Assembly (NCBI GenBank): GCA_022747635.1
Contig: JAKTNV010000011.1
Location: 18,063,981-18,127,980, forward strand
Source of the DNA: Hetaerina americana
Taxonomy: Eukaryota; Arthropoda; Insecta; Odonata; Calopterygidae
Direction: 5' to 3'
DNA: 64,000 nucleotides
Shown: positions 12,541 through 23,800 of the stretch, in pieces
Position numbering within the stretch: position 1 is the stretch's first letter
How the letters are laid out: every line of letters starts with the position of its first letter
The notes under the pieces: generated by a model
Databases searched by the model: none
What the model was told of the DNA's origin: nothing
The model's input: only the letters and a program-made list of their open reading frames with translations
Program-made: the position numbers and the translations under genes

Positions 12541-13180
12541 CGTTTCTTTGACTCTCCGTGCAAAACCTGAGACCCGACATTACAATAAACTCTACTTTGA
12601 TTCTGAATACACAATGTTTTTACAATGCCTAATATTGCGTAATTATTCGCTATTGCGTATTCTTCGACATAAAGGATTAATGTGTCACTTAATCTTTTTT
12701 CATCATTAATAATCGGCGTTGTTGCTTGCTAAACAAAATCACAAAAAAAATTGCCAATATTGCTCCAAATTTCTTGGGAATGTTTTCAGTAACTTGTAAT
12801 ATCACGCGAAAATGGCGTGCACATCACGCACTTATACTTATCCAAATTTCCAACTAATATTTGTTCTTTAACCTTTTTATAAATGAAGATAAATGAATAT
12901 GCCCTTCATGTGTTGTCCAAGTTGTTCAATAAAAATTGTTGATGTTTCTACCGCAACAACAAAACATTCTAGACGTTCTCACAAGCATTTTATTTCATAT
13001 GGTTATCAAATAAATTGAAGATAGGTTCCCGTACATACCTATTAATCGCAATTTACTGCTACTATTAATGGAATGATACCTTACTTACGTAAAATAGTTA
13101 TTTGTAGATATACCAATGTATGCTCCTGTACGAAGCCCTAAACTATAGTTTTCGTCATACATTAGGGATTAAACACATGC
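12541..13180. other. Unassigned AT-rich sequence
   Basis: No gene or repeat recognised. Confidence 0.5.
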
Positions 13181-13182
13181 TC

Positions 13183-13370
13183 TGTGATTTTTTTGGATAC
13201 CAGATCATCCCGGGAAACAACATGGAAGCAAAGTAAAATGAACTGGAACCCCTAATTGCACCCTATTAATGCGTAAATTTCAAAGACCGTATGGCTTAGT
13301 ACTTGGTGAGATCTACCCACGCGCATCAAACCAACGTTTGGGTTGATCACTCTGGTTATTGAAGCGATTG
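13183..13370 (+). mobile_element. SINE family A, old 5'-truncated copy
   Basis: Retains GTGATTTTTTTGGATACCAG, ATCATCCCGGGAAAC, TGGCTTAGTACTTGGTGAGA and CGTTTGGGTTGATCACTCTG from the family A body. Confidence 0.7.
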
Positions 13371-13554
13371 CTGAAAGTTTTCGGTGAAAATTTCGAAAAA
13401 TAACCTTAATAACTAATTCTTTGGCTTGTAAAATTAATAAATAAATCATTTCATCGACATTATTGGGAGAACACTTCGTTTGTTTCTGGACATTCATTCC
13501 GTTCGCGTTTTTTATTCCGCAATTTTATCTTTACTTTTCTATCGTGCACGATTA

Positions 13555-13920
13555 GAAGGGCGGAGTGTGAGTTGGATGGAATCCTAACTGGAAGTTTGCA
13601 ACGTGGCGTGTTTGTTTCGGAAGCGACTTCTTCCGGAGGGGAGGGGGTTGAAGAAGGGAGGGGAGGATGAATTGGGTAGCGGCGTTGGTTCGGACGTTCG
13701 TTTTTTGAGACGGGGTTGAGGGCAGACTGGGGAAGGTCCACGAAGAAGATAGGTAGGGGGGAGGGGAGGCGTTGTTGGAGGGCGAGGATGTGTGTCGCTC
13801 ACTCCAAAAGAGGTGGGGTAGATTGGTGATGTTGTTTTAGTTTCGTCGAGGGGGAAGAGGCGCCACAAACCGACACTTTGCTCCCTCCCTCTCCCCGGAG
13901 AAATGTACGCTGTTTTTTTT
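13555..13920. other. G-rich block (C-rich on the minus strand)
   Basis: Strand-asymmetric GGGGAGGG-type sequence with CpGs. No coherent protein on either strand. Confidence 0.5.
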
Positions 13921-14635
13921 TCCTTCGGACCATAGCGGAGGCGGCTAATGGCCCACTTGTGGATTTTTTCAAAAGCGTCTTAGGATGAAGGAAAAAAAAT
14001 AGAAGGAATATCTCCTTCTGCACAACTCCCAAACTCTCCCGTTTCGCGTGACAGGAGACGTGCTGGATAGCGTAACTATTAGCTTACGGCCGCCAAGACG
14101 AGCGATGTTAATAACACGAGGGGTATATTTTTTGCATCTTAGGTGTCGAGGTAATCTAATGGAAAAGAAAATAAATATCACTCCTCCCTCGTTTTGCAGA
14201 CAGCGCGACAGTTTTCGCGCAGGACTCGAAAAGAAAAACCCGGAAGTAACTCACATGGTTTAGTGTTTGTGCGCCATAAGAACATTCATTGTACTCTCTT
14301 TAATGTACCACGTGCCACACGTTTGACTACTTTTGGCAGCGGATGTTAGGTCATCAGCCATTCCAATTCTACTCCACTACAGTGGTAAACACGAGGGTAC
14401 GTGTAAGGGAGGCGACCGGACAACATCAAATGTTACATCATTTGTAACCATTACGAACACTATGCTCGTAGTGACTACTACTCTGACTAAACTAGAAGTT
14501 ACAAAAGGATACCCGTTTTAAGGGGCGGATTCACGTACAACGCAGACCAGTAATTACCAGATAGCATTCAACTCGTCGCAACACAAACTGTTCCCAAATG
14601 CATTATATCTACAATATTATTCGCATGATACCCCA
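13921..14635. other. Unassigned sequence
   Basis: No gene recognised. A phrase near 14345 (GATGTTAGGTCATCAGCCAT) resembles the CR1-like LINE 3' repeat seen at 52080. Confidence 0.4.
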
Positions 14636-14820
14636 CCACCCGGCACTTGGGTGCGTGGCAGGGGGCGTTAGGGCACCAGCCATTAATTAATAATAATTAA
14701 ACGTCTTAATTGGGGCGAGATTGAGACTGGATAGTAGTCTCTTCTTCCATTTAACCCCTAAAATTTAAATTAGTTGAGGGGAAATGTAACGTATGTGTTC
14801 CTAACTATTTTTGCAAGTTC
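14636..14820 (-). repeat. CR1-type 3' repeat scrap plus SINE family C tail
   Basis: GGGTGCGTGGCAGGGGGCGT followed by TAGGGCACCAGCC is the minus-oriented 3' repeat of the CR1-like LINEs (compare 42880 and 52070). It is followed by ATTGGGGCGAGATTGAGACT and CCATTTAACCCCTAAA, which recur at 22195-22250 as the tail of a tRNA-headed repeat. Confidence 0.55.
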
Positions 14821-15590
14821 CTAGCAATTTCTCCCTTGAGTAGCTCTCTCGAATAGTGTTCGGGAAATACTACTACGTAATGCTCTCCTTTCAGCAGTTC
14901 ATCTCCCTGACTTTGTCACAATTGTCTGTCCTGGAGAGGTAATTGGTGTATCATATCTTCTATGTCGGATGCAAAACCATACAATTGGTATCTTAGCTAT
15001 TACTTCTCTCTCTCCTCCTCTCCTTACCAGAGCTCATATGCTCCAGCGCTCATTGCCATTCAACATTACATTCAATTGCACAAGGGCTTGTTCTCCACGA
15101 CACGTTTGGGGGGGGAAACAAAATTGCCTCAATGGGTAATGTGTCTGAATGAGAAATTCTTCTTGGGCAAAAAGCGTGAGGTTTCCGGTCATGAGAAAGT
15201 CTTTTAAAAATGCATATATTAGCATTATTTATTCGTCTGCAAATTCTCTTTTTGAAGAAATTTAAGAATACAATAGAACAGAAGGGAACTAACGGCTAAT
15301 TGAGGCAGTAATACTTCCCGAAGGGATAGAGTCAAACGATATTTTCGCTGTAACGGGAGGCAAGGAAATGAGAGCAAAATGAGGAAGGAATGGAGTGTAG
15401 AAATTTGGTCAAGACGTGGAAGTAGAATCCTCATCGATTTGGGATAAAATCGTTTGTAAGATGAAAAATCGAGCGAAAGACTCCTTTGTCGGTTCATTTT
15501 TCAGTACATTAGTTGTGCGATATCTCTGTTGAACTTATCGCTAAATTTTATTCATTTGGTTGTCTACTCTTAAGTTCGGTTTAGAATGGG
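14821..15590. other. Unassigned sequence
   Basis: No gene or repeat recognised. Confidence 0.5.
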
Positions 15591-15594
15591 CATA

Positions 15595-16100
15595 AGTTTA
15601 AAACCCATCTATTCCTCAGCCTCGCCTCAATTCCGCATACTTCCTTCCTCCCTTTACTCCGTCCCTATCCTGTTCCTATCCCATCATTCGCTTGCCTAAC
15701 GTTCTCTCAAATCCCCAATAAAAATTCTGTGTCCCCCTTCCTCCTTTGGATTTCTACCAACAACCTCTCAATTTCGCCCAAATAAATACCTCTATCTATC
15801 TATTTATCTAACAACCCTCTCTCTGCCTAGCTCTGCTCTCTCTGCCCCTCCCCCTCCATGCCTAGCATTTTCACATCATTTGTTTTCCTTTCTCACTATT
15901 TTACCTTTTCAATCCTTCTTCACACTCACATTTCAAAAACTTCCAATCTACGCATATCATCTAGCTTCGATGCTCCAAGTATAGCCGCTGTTCAAAACCA
16001 GGCTTCTTATCAACGTTTTCGATAGTCCTTTCATAACATTCTTATTCAGCATTCCTGTGATATATTCCCGCCTCCTCTTGAAAGTTCCTTTTTCAAACTC
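15595..16100 (-). pseudogene. RTE-like LINE, C-terminal ORF and 3' end, decayed
   Basis: Collinear with 46640-47070 of the near-complete LINE: matching blocks include the complement of ACTTCCTTCCTCCCTTTACTCC, TCCCTATCCTGTTCCTATCC, TTTGTTTTCCTTTCTCACTA and CACATTTCAAAAACTTCCAA. The corresponding protein is the region after the RT core. Frame is lost by indels and a CTAT-rich insertion near 15795. Confidence 0.75.
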
Positions 16101-16124
16101 TATAGCTTGTCGGAACTATATTCA

Positions 16125-16240
16125 CAGGATTTTTTTCAAGGTTATGGGACCAGTTCTTTTCCCAGTTTAGCTTATGTTATTTCTCAGGAAGAACTGACTT
16201 CAGAAAAATCTCACCTCTTGAGTGAAACTGTGATCTTGCA
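16125..16240 (-). mobile_element. SINE family A, very old partial copy
   Basis: Complement of ACCAGTTCTTTTCCC, TTTCTCAGGAAGAACTGACT and GAAAAATCTCAC follows the order of the family A central body. Highly diverged. Confidence 0.45.
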
Positions 16241-17150
16241 ATTTGCCGAAAATCTTACCTTGCATTCCCAAGTTCATCCTTTCCTCTTGTTGCCCTGACG
16301 TTGAATATTCGTATTTATCCTTATTGATTTTAGAAACTAAGATGAAACTCATTGACGGTGTGAACCTATTCCCAGCGGTAGTTTACCCCAGTGTAATAAC
16401 TATGATACCTGAACTCTGCCGTTGAATTAAGGCCTTAATGGAACTGGACCGTGTTGTTACCCGTGGGTCAGAAACGTGTGGCGTTAGTTTAATTTATATA
16501 TTGAAATGACGGTATGAATAATGGATGGGGAAAATAAACCCAGCGGAAAGGAAGGAAAGAAAACGAAGTAGTGCTCGGCAGGGTGGGGAATGGGGAAAGT
16601 TGGTTGGGGGAAATCAAAGAGGACGGAAAGGGTGGATGAAAATATTTAGACACTGCGGTTTAGATCACTTTGATGAAAGGACGGAATTACGTGAGGTGAA
16701 GGAAGGGATAGATATAGGACTTTCGAAGCGTCAGATGCATGGTATTAAGTCACAAGGGTTAGGACAAATGTCTTCTTCTGCGGAGAGTGCTCAGAAGATT
16801 TGACAAGGATGTGTAATAGTTTTAACGGGCCTTCAATGAATTGACTCGAATCGGTAGGCTACTTGTAAATTAAAGTTTCGCGGTCTTCGGCATCATCTTA
16901 ATTAGTAAATGATACTCTTTATGCCCACGAAGCTAACAGCTGATCCGCCGCGAAGACTCCCCTGTTAATTATACACTTGCGATGCCACCAGTGTATAAAT
17001 AAGGAGACAGGTTGATAATTTTCGAACATGTCGCCTTTTAACGATGGCTGCTGACTCACCTCCCAGCAAAGAAAAAGGAGCATCAGAGTTGGGCCGGCGT
17101 CCTGTGGACAGACAGACCTCCGGCCGGCCCACCATGGAGTGCCCACCTAG
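16241..17150. other. Unassigned sequence
   Basis: No gene recognised; a GA-rich patch lies at 16530-16640. Confidence 0.45.
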
Positions 17151-17905
17151 CGATCTCCTTCGTTCGGATTTTTATCGGAAAACATTCGGGGTTTTGTGAG
17201 TGAATGTAATTGGGGGGACTGGGTGTTGGAAGGAGGGTTTCATAGGAGCTCCCCTGGTTAACCGCGGACTCTGCCTAATACTTCTTGTGCGAGCGCTCGA
17301 ACTCCAGTGCCCTTGATGACGCACTTAGTTGTGGTATTTTCGCTGGGAGGGGAAGAGAAGAGAGTATTGTTGGGAGGAGGGAAGGGCGAATGTCCGGTCA
17401 GTCTCGAGCATGGTCACCCTACCCCCGATCCGTCCTTCGGATAGTGGGGGAGGGAGAGAGAGAGAGGGAGGGAAGGAGGGAGGAATGGCGGCTATTTATA
17501 TGAAGTTCGGAAAGATTAAGGATAAAGTAAGGGGAGGAGTGGGGAGGGGACACTCGAAGGAGTGGAACACAAGCAAGATTTCGTGTAATAGGCGCGCCGG
17601 GAAAGGCGAGGTGACAAATGGAGATGAAATTTAAATTAACGGCGTCGGGTCCTCTGCGTTGGGGTTTGGGGGGAGGGGGGTTGAGAGGTGGATGAGTGCT
17701 TAGGTTTGTCGGGTGGAACGGTCCCGAGTATACCTGCAAGAGTTAGGGATCGGATGGGTTCGGCTGCTTCGGAAAGGCGAGGTGGAGATGATGTCCAATT
17801 AAGATGTCTCACTCCTTCGGCGTCCTGCCAATTAGGACTTTGCCTTTCTCCCCCGGACCGCGACCCCAAAGCGGTCTCGGTTTGTCATCGTAGAGGCTAA
17901 TTTGT
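17151..17905. other. G/A-rich and CpG-containing block
   Basis: Purine-rich plus strand with (GA)n around 17455-17475 and GGGGAGG runs to 17690. No coherent protein. Confidence 0.45.
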
Positions 17906-17907
17906 TG

Positions 17908-18050
17908 AACGGGGTGGTAGGTCAGTTGGAATAGGATTGGGCTACCAACCGGAGGGTCATGGGTTCACATCTGGAATGTTGATTTTGGACAACCGACACC
18001 TTATAATCAGTGCGTTGGGATATTCCGTGATAAGAAATCCATGGTTTCGG
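17908..18050 (+). mobile_element. tRNA-derived SINE-like sequence, family unclear
   Basis: GTGGTAGGTCAGTTGGAATA is box A-like and GGTCATGGGTTCACATC is box B-like at tRNA spacing. The body after it does not clearly match families A or B. Confidence 0.5.
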
Positions 18051-18329
18051 ACGTAACTTGGAAGCATTTGTCCATGCCAAATTGAGATTGAAGCACTCCA
18101 GGCAATCGAGGCAAAATTTGCTGGATGATAAAATACAAGAATTTTTTTTTATAACCCTGAATTTATCTCGGGTGGTAATGAAATAACTTTTGAGTGGAAC
18201 ATCCGAGCGTATGCGTTTCAAGTCATCTAGACCAAAGCTTGTAATGCAAAGTCGCCGCTAGGGTATTGTGGATAGTGTTGTGGCACGAGCCATTCAAGTA
18301 TAAATATGAGTCTATAAATAGTAGCAGGT

Positions 18330-18850
18330 AGAGGAGTTTACTTATTTTGGAAATGTTTGGTCCAAGATGGTCAAAGTAGTGAGTGTATTGGAAAAATAAT
18401 TGCATCAGGCAAAGAAGCGAAGGAGGGAGCTAATGACAGGGACGTTGAGTAATGTGAACAAAATATTGAATGAAAACATATGGAGTCTGGAGTTGTGCAG
18501 CGCGGAAACTGGAGTCATTGAAGCAAGATGATGAGCGTAGATTGGAGGCTTTGAGATGTGAGTGTGGAGAAGGATGGGAGAGGCGAACTAAACATAAAAT
18601 AAATAAGTACCAGAGATGGTGGGGGAAAAGAGAGGATTGTTCGGAGAAATCTAATGAAGGAAGGAAGGTGGATGCAGATTCATTTTGATTTGCGATGAAA
18701 TACTGAAGTCTGTGAAAGAGGAGATAATGTTAGGCAAACTAGGAAAGGGTAAGAATAGAACAGAGATGTTGTAAGGGATGAAGGGAGGAAGGAAGTATTC
18801 GTTACGGAAGAAGTCTTTATTGTAGTGTTGGGTGTCAGGTTGTCTTTTTA
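18330..18850 (+). pseudogene. RTE-like LINE C-terminal remnant
   Basis: In broken frames the plus strand gives the motifs SLELCSAET and EARCECGEGWERR, and the DNA GAAGCAAGATGATGAGCGTA, parallel to the AETWSLKQEDRRRLEAFEMW segment of the LINE at 46.6 kb. Followed by matches to the EERGLLG and GRNRIGILDGMKGG regions (near 18620-18800). No intact frame. Confidence 0.75.
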
Positions 18851-19160
18851 GATAAAAATCAAGAAATGTACTGGTTTTCATTCATCAAAAAGCTACATTA
18901 AACATTGCAATGTCGAATTCATAAAATAAGCGATAGGTGATAAAATAATCTGAGGAAACGAAAATTCCAAAACGGAAGATATTGCAATCATATTCTCTGC
19001 GCAGAGAATTCTGGACTCCGTCATCTGGTAACGAAGGTAAAGGGTAGCAAAGGGCTCGGAAATCCTGACAGAACCTCTGGTCCCCTTTCTGCCTCTTTTT
19101 TTCGGCGATATCCCAAAGAGACGTCCCCATGTTACCCCAGACGGCAGGGGCACCGCGTCG
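18851..19160. other. Unassigned sequence
   Basis: No gene recognised. Confidence 0.45.
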
Positions 19161-19165
19161 CCCTG

Positions 19166-19316
19166 GGTCTCTCACCCCACTACCCGCCTTCTCGGCGGAT
19201 TCTACCGAGAGGGTTGCTGCAGTGGGGTGAGGGCATTGGAGACACCGGATCCTTAGCGGTGTAATTTATACAGCCAGCGAATATTTATATGTACATCTTG
19301 TCCGCTGGCCTTTTTT
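19166..19316 (+). other. Compact inverted-repeat locus, possible structured RNA
   Basis: TCACCCCACT (19172-19181) pairs with AGTGGGGTGA (19221-19230); GTCTC just outside it can pair with GAGAC near 19241; inside lies a GC hairpin CCGCC/GGCGG (19185-19200). A second inverted repeat GCCAGCG (19273-19279) and CGCTGGC (19303-19309) is followed at once by T6. No tRNA, snRNA or other known RNA class recognised. Confidence 0.45.
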
Positions 19317-19409
19317 AAAGAGGGTTAGCGATTGCAAATATGTTTTGGAGTTAATATTTTAAATGAGCTATAGGCAGTTAGGCAGTTCTGTCCTTGTCTT
19401 CCTCGAGAA

Positions 19410-19512
19410 ATGTGGCTTGGACCACCGAAAATTCGAAACCGAGTGAGTTTTTTTTTTGTGTGTTTCTGTGTTTTTGTCTTTGTGCACTAGTGCTAACTTC
19501 ATATACATTATT
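19410..19512 (+). repeat. Dispersed T-rich tail repeat (copy 2)
   Basis: GTGGCTTGGACCAC hairpin, then CGAAAATTCGAAACCGAGTG, T10, GTGTGTTTCTGTGTTTTTG and ACTAGTGCTAACTTCATATA. Close to 540-682, with compensating changes in the hairpin arms. An AT array follows after a short gap. Confidence 0.7.
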
Positions 19513-19570
19513 ATTCACGTTCGTGGGGCTTTCACAAAAGTATTAAAAGTGTTATTAATAAATCACTCAG

Positions 19571-19584
19571 AAATTCTTCAGTGC

Positions 19585-19654
<70 letters not shown>

Positions 19655-19700
19655 TTTTTAGCGAATCACCGCTATATATATATATATATATATGTGTATA

Positions 19701-19732
<32 letters not shown>

Positions 19733-19741
19733 GAAGAATTT
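19571..19741. repeat. Long imperfect palindrome built on two AT arrays
   Basis: A 16-bp arm (19571-19586, AAATTCTTCAGTGCAT) is exactly reverse-complemented at 19726-19741. Between them lie two AT arrays (about 19588-19646 and 19674-19726) around a small centre TAGCG-AATCAC-CGCTA (19659-19674). Confidence 0.85.
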
Positions 19742-20030
19742 ATGGGTAATTTGTTGAAACTTTTGGCTAATGAAGAGCAGAATTTACCAACTTACAGACT
19801 TGGAGGTTTTAGGATCTTTTCGAGTAAAATACTTGAGTATCTTCATCGCATCAGATCTTGCGTGGGGAAACCAAATAGAAAACTATCCGCGGTGAAGGAG
19901 CCCTAAACATCTAGGCATTCATTATTTAGTTGGATAATGTAGTAATGAGATTTTGAAGGAGACGTGCCATTTTTCCTTAATAAAACCCCTCATACCGTAT
20001 GCAGTGGGCATATGGGATCCATCTAAAAAG
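19742..20030. other. Unassigned sequence
   Basis: Reads on the plus strand as a short open frame with no recognised motif. Confidence 0.4.
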
Positions 20031-20034
20031 CACT

Positions 20035-20640
20035 GATTATAGAATTGAACAAGGAACAGATAAGGACAGCCAGATTCATGGAAAGTTCGAGGACACAAAT
20101 CGTCACACATTTACTACAAGATTTGGAATGGGAACCTTTAGATGTGCAAAGACTCACAGCTAGTTTTAACCTATTGCAAAGGCACCAATCGTGTGGTTTT
20201 GCATCCGACGTAGACGACCTCTTCCCCCCGCGATGAGAAGACTCAGCCCCCATATTACATAAGCTGGACGGACATTTGTCACTAAATGAGAGAAATATAT
20301 TGCCGAACGGATAGATTCAATCATTCATTTTTCCTGCGATTGCAACCCAGTGGGGAAACACTAAGACAGAAATGGGTAAGCATTGGCGTAAATGGTGACT
20401 AGCTTGGAAGTTGAATTCTTCCTCAACTCACTCCACAGTTGGTGTAAAATCGCCCCTGCCATGCGCCCTTGGGTGTTGAAGTGTCGTGTGGATGAAAGTG
20501 TAGAGCTTATGCACTTTGGCTTATTGTCCGCCCTGTGTGAGTAGAATGCTAACTGGTAATTAGAGGCTTCGTTGCACATTAAACCGCTCTTTAAATGGGT
20601 TTCCTTATTTGTCTTCTTAGTGCAGTGAATCCATTTGTGC
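20035..20640 (+). pseudogene. CR1-like LINE, C-terminus and 3' region
   Basis: The plus strand encodes EQIRTARFMESSRTQIVTHL and LEWEPLDVQRLTASFNLLQR, the classic post-RT tail of CR1/Jockey-type LINEs (an 'RAARFV...LGWEPL..RR' pattern). A stop follows at 20236 and the remaining tail is frameshifted. From 20236 to about 20640 the sequence is collinear with 57765-58150 (for example ATTGCCGAACGGATAGAT and AAATGGGTA-GCATTGGCG), showing that both are copies of one family. Confidence 0.75.
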
Positions 20641-20880
20641 ATGGTACCCTGCGATTCACCGCTAAGGTGTGTGGCAGGGGGATAATGATGCACTTTGACA
20701 CAAAGAACTAATCCCCCAATAGCGCGATCGGATAGGGTCATTCTGATCCCTTATCGTTCGTGGGAAAAACAGTATCTTAAATCTATCTGTTCTGTACTAT
20801 ATATCTCTCTTTATTTACATTATCTCTCCTACCGAAGTAAAATGGGGATAATAATACATTCTCAATATCATCATCAAGAG
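20641..20880 (-). mobile_element. CR1-like LINE 3' end, minus orientation
   Basis: TACCCTGCGATTCACCGCTA, AGGTGTGTGGCAGGGGG, ATTCTGATCCCTTATCG and TTCGTGGGAAAAACAGTATC are shared with 30895-31055 in the same order. Orientation inferred from the same repeat lying 3' of minus-strand LINE protein remnants at 37.4, 42.9 and 52.1 kb. Confidence 0.65.
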
Positions 20881-21039
20881 ATATCCTCCCACTTTATGCA
20901 AGAGATTTCATCTGTAATTTGAACCGTCTTTCCGTGTGTGATTCCCAACCTAGCTCTCTAATAATTTTCATAATGGAGTGTTTGATGACCGTTCAATATT
21001 CAATGTGTATAACGGATGTTGCATGAATGATGTCTCATC

Positions 21040-21200
21040 AACCTATTTCCACGTGCCATTTTGATAGGTCCCGGGGTGTCATGTTTATGGGAAAATATTG
21101 GAGTAGATGTAGCATGCCTGGTAACCTTACACAACCTGCCACACATCCTTACGGCGGCTTGAGGGGTTGTAGATAGATGTAGATGTACGTATCAAGACTA
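21040..21200 (+). mobile_element. CR1-like LINE 3' end with TAGATG tail
   Basis: CACGTGCCATTTTGATAGGT-type sequence, then ACCTGCCACACATCCTTACG and GCGGCTTGAG, ending in TAGATAGATGTAGATGTA. This is the reverse-oriented counterpart of the 30.9 and 42.9 kb repeats. Confidence 0.6.
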
Positions 21201-21788
21201 ACGTGTCAGAGGGTCAGCTGTCAGAGGGTCCGACTGTATGCCATTTGGGGATGGGTAAGCCCAGTGGCGTTTTCTGGAGAGGTTTATGTAAACAAGGTAG
21301 GTAATTCAGGGCGATAAAAATCGGATATGAAAGTGGGAATAAGTTTAGCCTTGATAAAAACAAAACAAATGCTGGTCACGTAACTTAATCGTAAAGGAGC
21401 TTCAATTCCAGAGATATTGTGTGTTGGGCAAGCGAAAAACCATCGACTTTAATCGATGAGGGATATTTGAAGAAAGTGATGGTTTAGCCCTTTGGCAAGT
21501 GGCCGTGTCAGTGAGTTGATATTAAGATATGATGCGAGGAGTACAGGTCATGTATGTCGCCAATAATTATCACTAGTGATGCCGAAGTGAGTCGCGTTCT
21601 TACACACGCTGCAAACACTGACTGTGAATCTTTTCTTTACGGAAATGAAGAAGTAAAAGGTTTTATTGGCCTCGAGCAATATACCGAAACAAATAAGTAC
21701 AGAAAGTGAAGATAAGACCTCGCAAATTCCAGTTGAAGTGAGATAACTTTCGGTACAATTACGAGTAGTAGTAGTTTTGAGGGGAGGC
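21201..21788. other. Unassigned sequence
   Basis: No gene or repeat recognised. Confidence 0.45.
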
Positions 21789-21789
21789 G

Positions 21790-21945
21790 ACCGACAGCTA
21801 AGGTCATTTGCGCCATAGGGGATGGACAGGAAAGGATGAAGGGTGGAGAGAAACCCGGCGTCGGCATTCGCCTACTCTTTACGAAAGGCGCCAAGGGGTC
21901 CGCAGTTTAACGTCCCATCCGACGGACGGCGTACTCCCTCAAAGT
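21790..21945 (-). repeat. Unclassified dispersed repeat (family D), copy 2
   Basis: Reverse complement matches 4895-5060: CGGATGGGACGTTAAACTGC, CTTGGCGCCTTTCG, AGAGTAGGCGAATGCCGACG and CCGGGTTTCTCTCCACCC. Confidence 0.65.
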
Positions 21946-22189
21946 GCCCTCCACAAAGCACCTCAAGTAGGGATCGAGATACCTCTACAATTACGAATTC
22001 TTCCTGAATGAAACACGTACGAGTATTGGCGTTCTTATTAACATAAGATTTACTCATCAGAAACCTTATCTATTGAACAAGAATTTGAATAAATACTGGA
22101 ACAGAAACGGATAATTTCCATATTTTATGCGAAGAGATTTCTTGGATGGGTAAAGTCTCCAATTTTTACTTGACGAGTATTTAATGATT

Positions 22190-22350
22190 TTATTGGGGCG
22201 ATATTGACACTTTATAGTTCCTTCCTCCACCTAACCCCTATATATTACATTAAAGACAGTCACAAACACCCAAGGCCTTAGTGGAGGAAAACTCACCAAG
22301 GCGGGAATCGAACCCGTGACCTCTGGGGTTGGCAGTCGAGGACTTTACCC
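22190..22350 (-). mobile_element. tRNA-headed SINE (family C)
   Basis: Minus strand gives a head TCGGTCGCGGCGGGGTAAAG followed by a canonical box B (GGTTCGATTCC, complement at 22304-22314). The tail TTAGGGGT...GCCCCAATA is shared with 14700-14760. Distinct from families A and B. Confidence 0.6.
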
Positions 22351-23190
22351 CGCCGCGACCGAGTTCGGTAAAAGCACTCTATAATTTAGCGCGCTATGCA
22401 TTATTTAACGAAAGCAAGTTAATTCGAAAAATAATCGTTTAATTTCTGAAAAAATATTTTTCCAAAAAGGAATAACATTTAGTAACAATCAGAGCCTCGT
22501 GGTAATATTCAAGTTAGGACTGCCATTAACAGGTAAGCGGAAACATTCAATTACTGTATAGATGCATTCAAATATATATAGTAGATGAAATTGCGAATTT
22601 TATTTATTGGCATGTTAACTGAGGTTTAGCAAAGTAAATATGCTTAGCTCCCTGAGATAACCACCACATCCACCTATATGATAAAGACCAGCGAGGGGAC
22701 GCCCATTAATCCTCATTTATTTAATACACTAGTCACCAAATGAAAAAAAGAGAAGTATTTGATGTGTCTTCCAACTTTTTATTTCACTTTCCCTAACATA
22801 TTTGCCGTACGATATTTCCAAAATTTCTGTGCTTCCCTATTTACTTAAAATTTTATCACTTTGGTTACAATTTTTTTCATTTCAAGTAATTTAATTTGGA
22901 CGTGTCCCTTCTAAAAGTGGTAATCAATAACAACAGCTGATACAGCTTCCTCGTGATTATATGGTATATAATATCTCTGAGGTAAATATGTTCCGGTTTT
23001 CAAACTTTCTTATGTCATTGCATATCAAAGTACTATTTATTAATTAGGAGTATTAATATCCAACTTCATATGTACGATAAGGTATGTGATTAGTATATGC
23101 AAACAAAAAAAGCTTATGTAGTTTTCGAGAAGGAGGAAAGCTAAATTAACAAATTTAAAATACGAGCTCATAAATTGGAGCAGGCCGATA
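22351..23190. other. Unassigned AT-rich sequence
   Basis: No gene or repeat recognised. Confidence 0.5.
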
Positions 23191-23194
23191 ACAT

Positions 23195-23800
23195 TTAACT
23201 TATATCGGAAGTGTTTTGGACTAAAATGATCAAATCATTTGATTCGTCATAAAAATAATTGCGTTGGACAAAAAGGAGGGAACTGATGTCAGGGGCGATC
23301 AGTGAGGACGTTGAAAAAGTCTCGTCAAAACTGAACTGGAGGTATTTTTTTCCGGCGCGGAAACATCTTCATTGAGGCAAAATGGTAGGCGTAGATTTGA
23401 GGCTTTTGAATTGTATGTGCAGAGAAGGATGTTAAAGGTACGCAAATTTGGCAGAAAATGAAAAAAATGAGAAAAAGCTGGGTATGATGGGGGATGAGAA
23501 GGGATTGTTGGGAGAAATCCAAAGGATGCAGGAAAGATGGATTCAAAGTATTTGGATTTGCAGTGGGATGATGAAGGCTGTGATAGAGCGGAGTACGTCA
23601 GATGAACGAGAAAGGAGTAGGAATATGATTGGGATGTTGGACAGAATGAAGGCCCAAAGGAAGCATACGCAGATGAAGAGTAGCTCATTTTATTTTGGCA
23701 TGTCTGGTTGTATTTTGCTGTGAGATGCAAAAGAACTAATTCTTGTATTGAGTTTGTCCATCTAATACCTACCTTAATGGGTGGAATACCAGTATTAATA
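23195..23800 (+). pseudogene. RTE-like LINE C-terminal remnant and 3' end
   Basis: Retains the equivalents of the SLRQNGRRRFEAFELYVQRRM, GMMGDEKGLLGEIQRMQERW, GMMKAVIE and RNMIGMLDRMKAQRKHTQMK blocks of the LINE C-terminal region, in two frames, and ends with TTTGTCCATCTAATACCTAC and the GGTGGAATACC 3' signature followed by AT-rich sequence. Confidence 0.8.
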
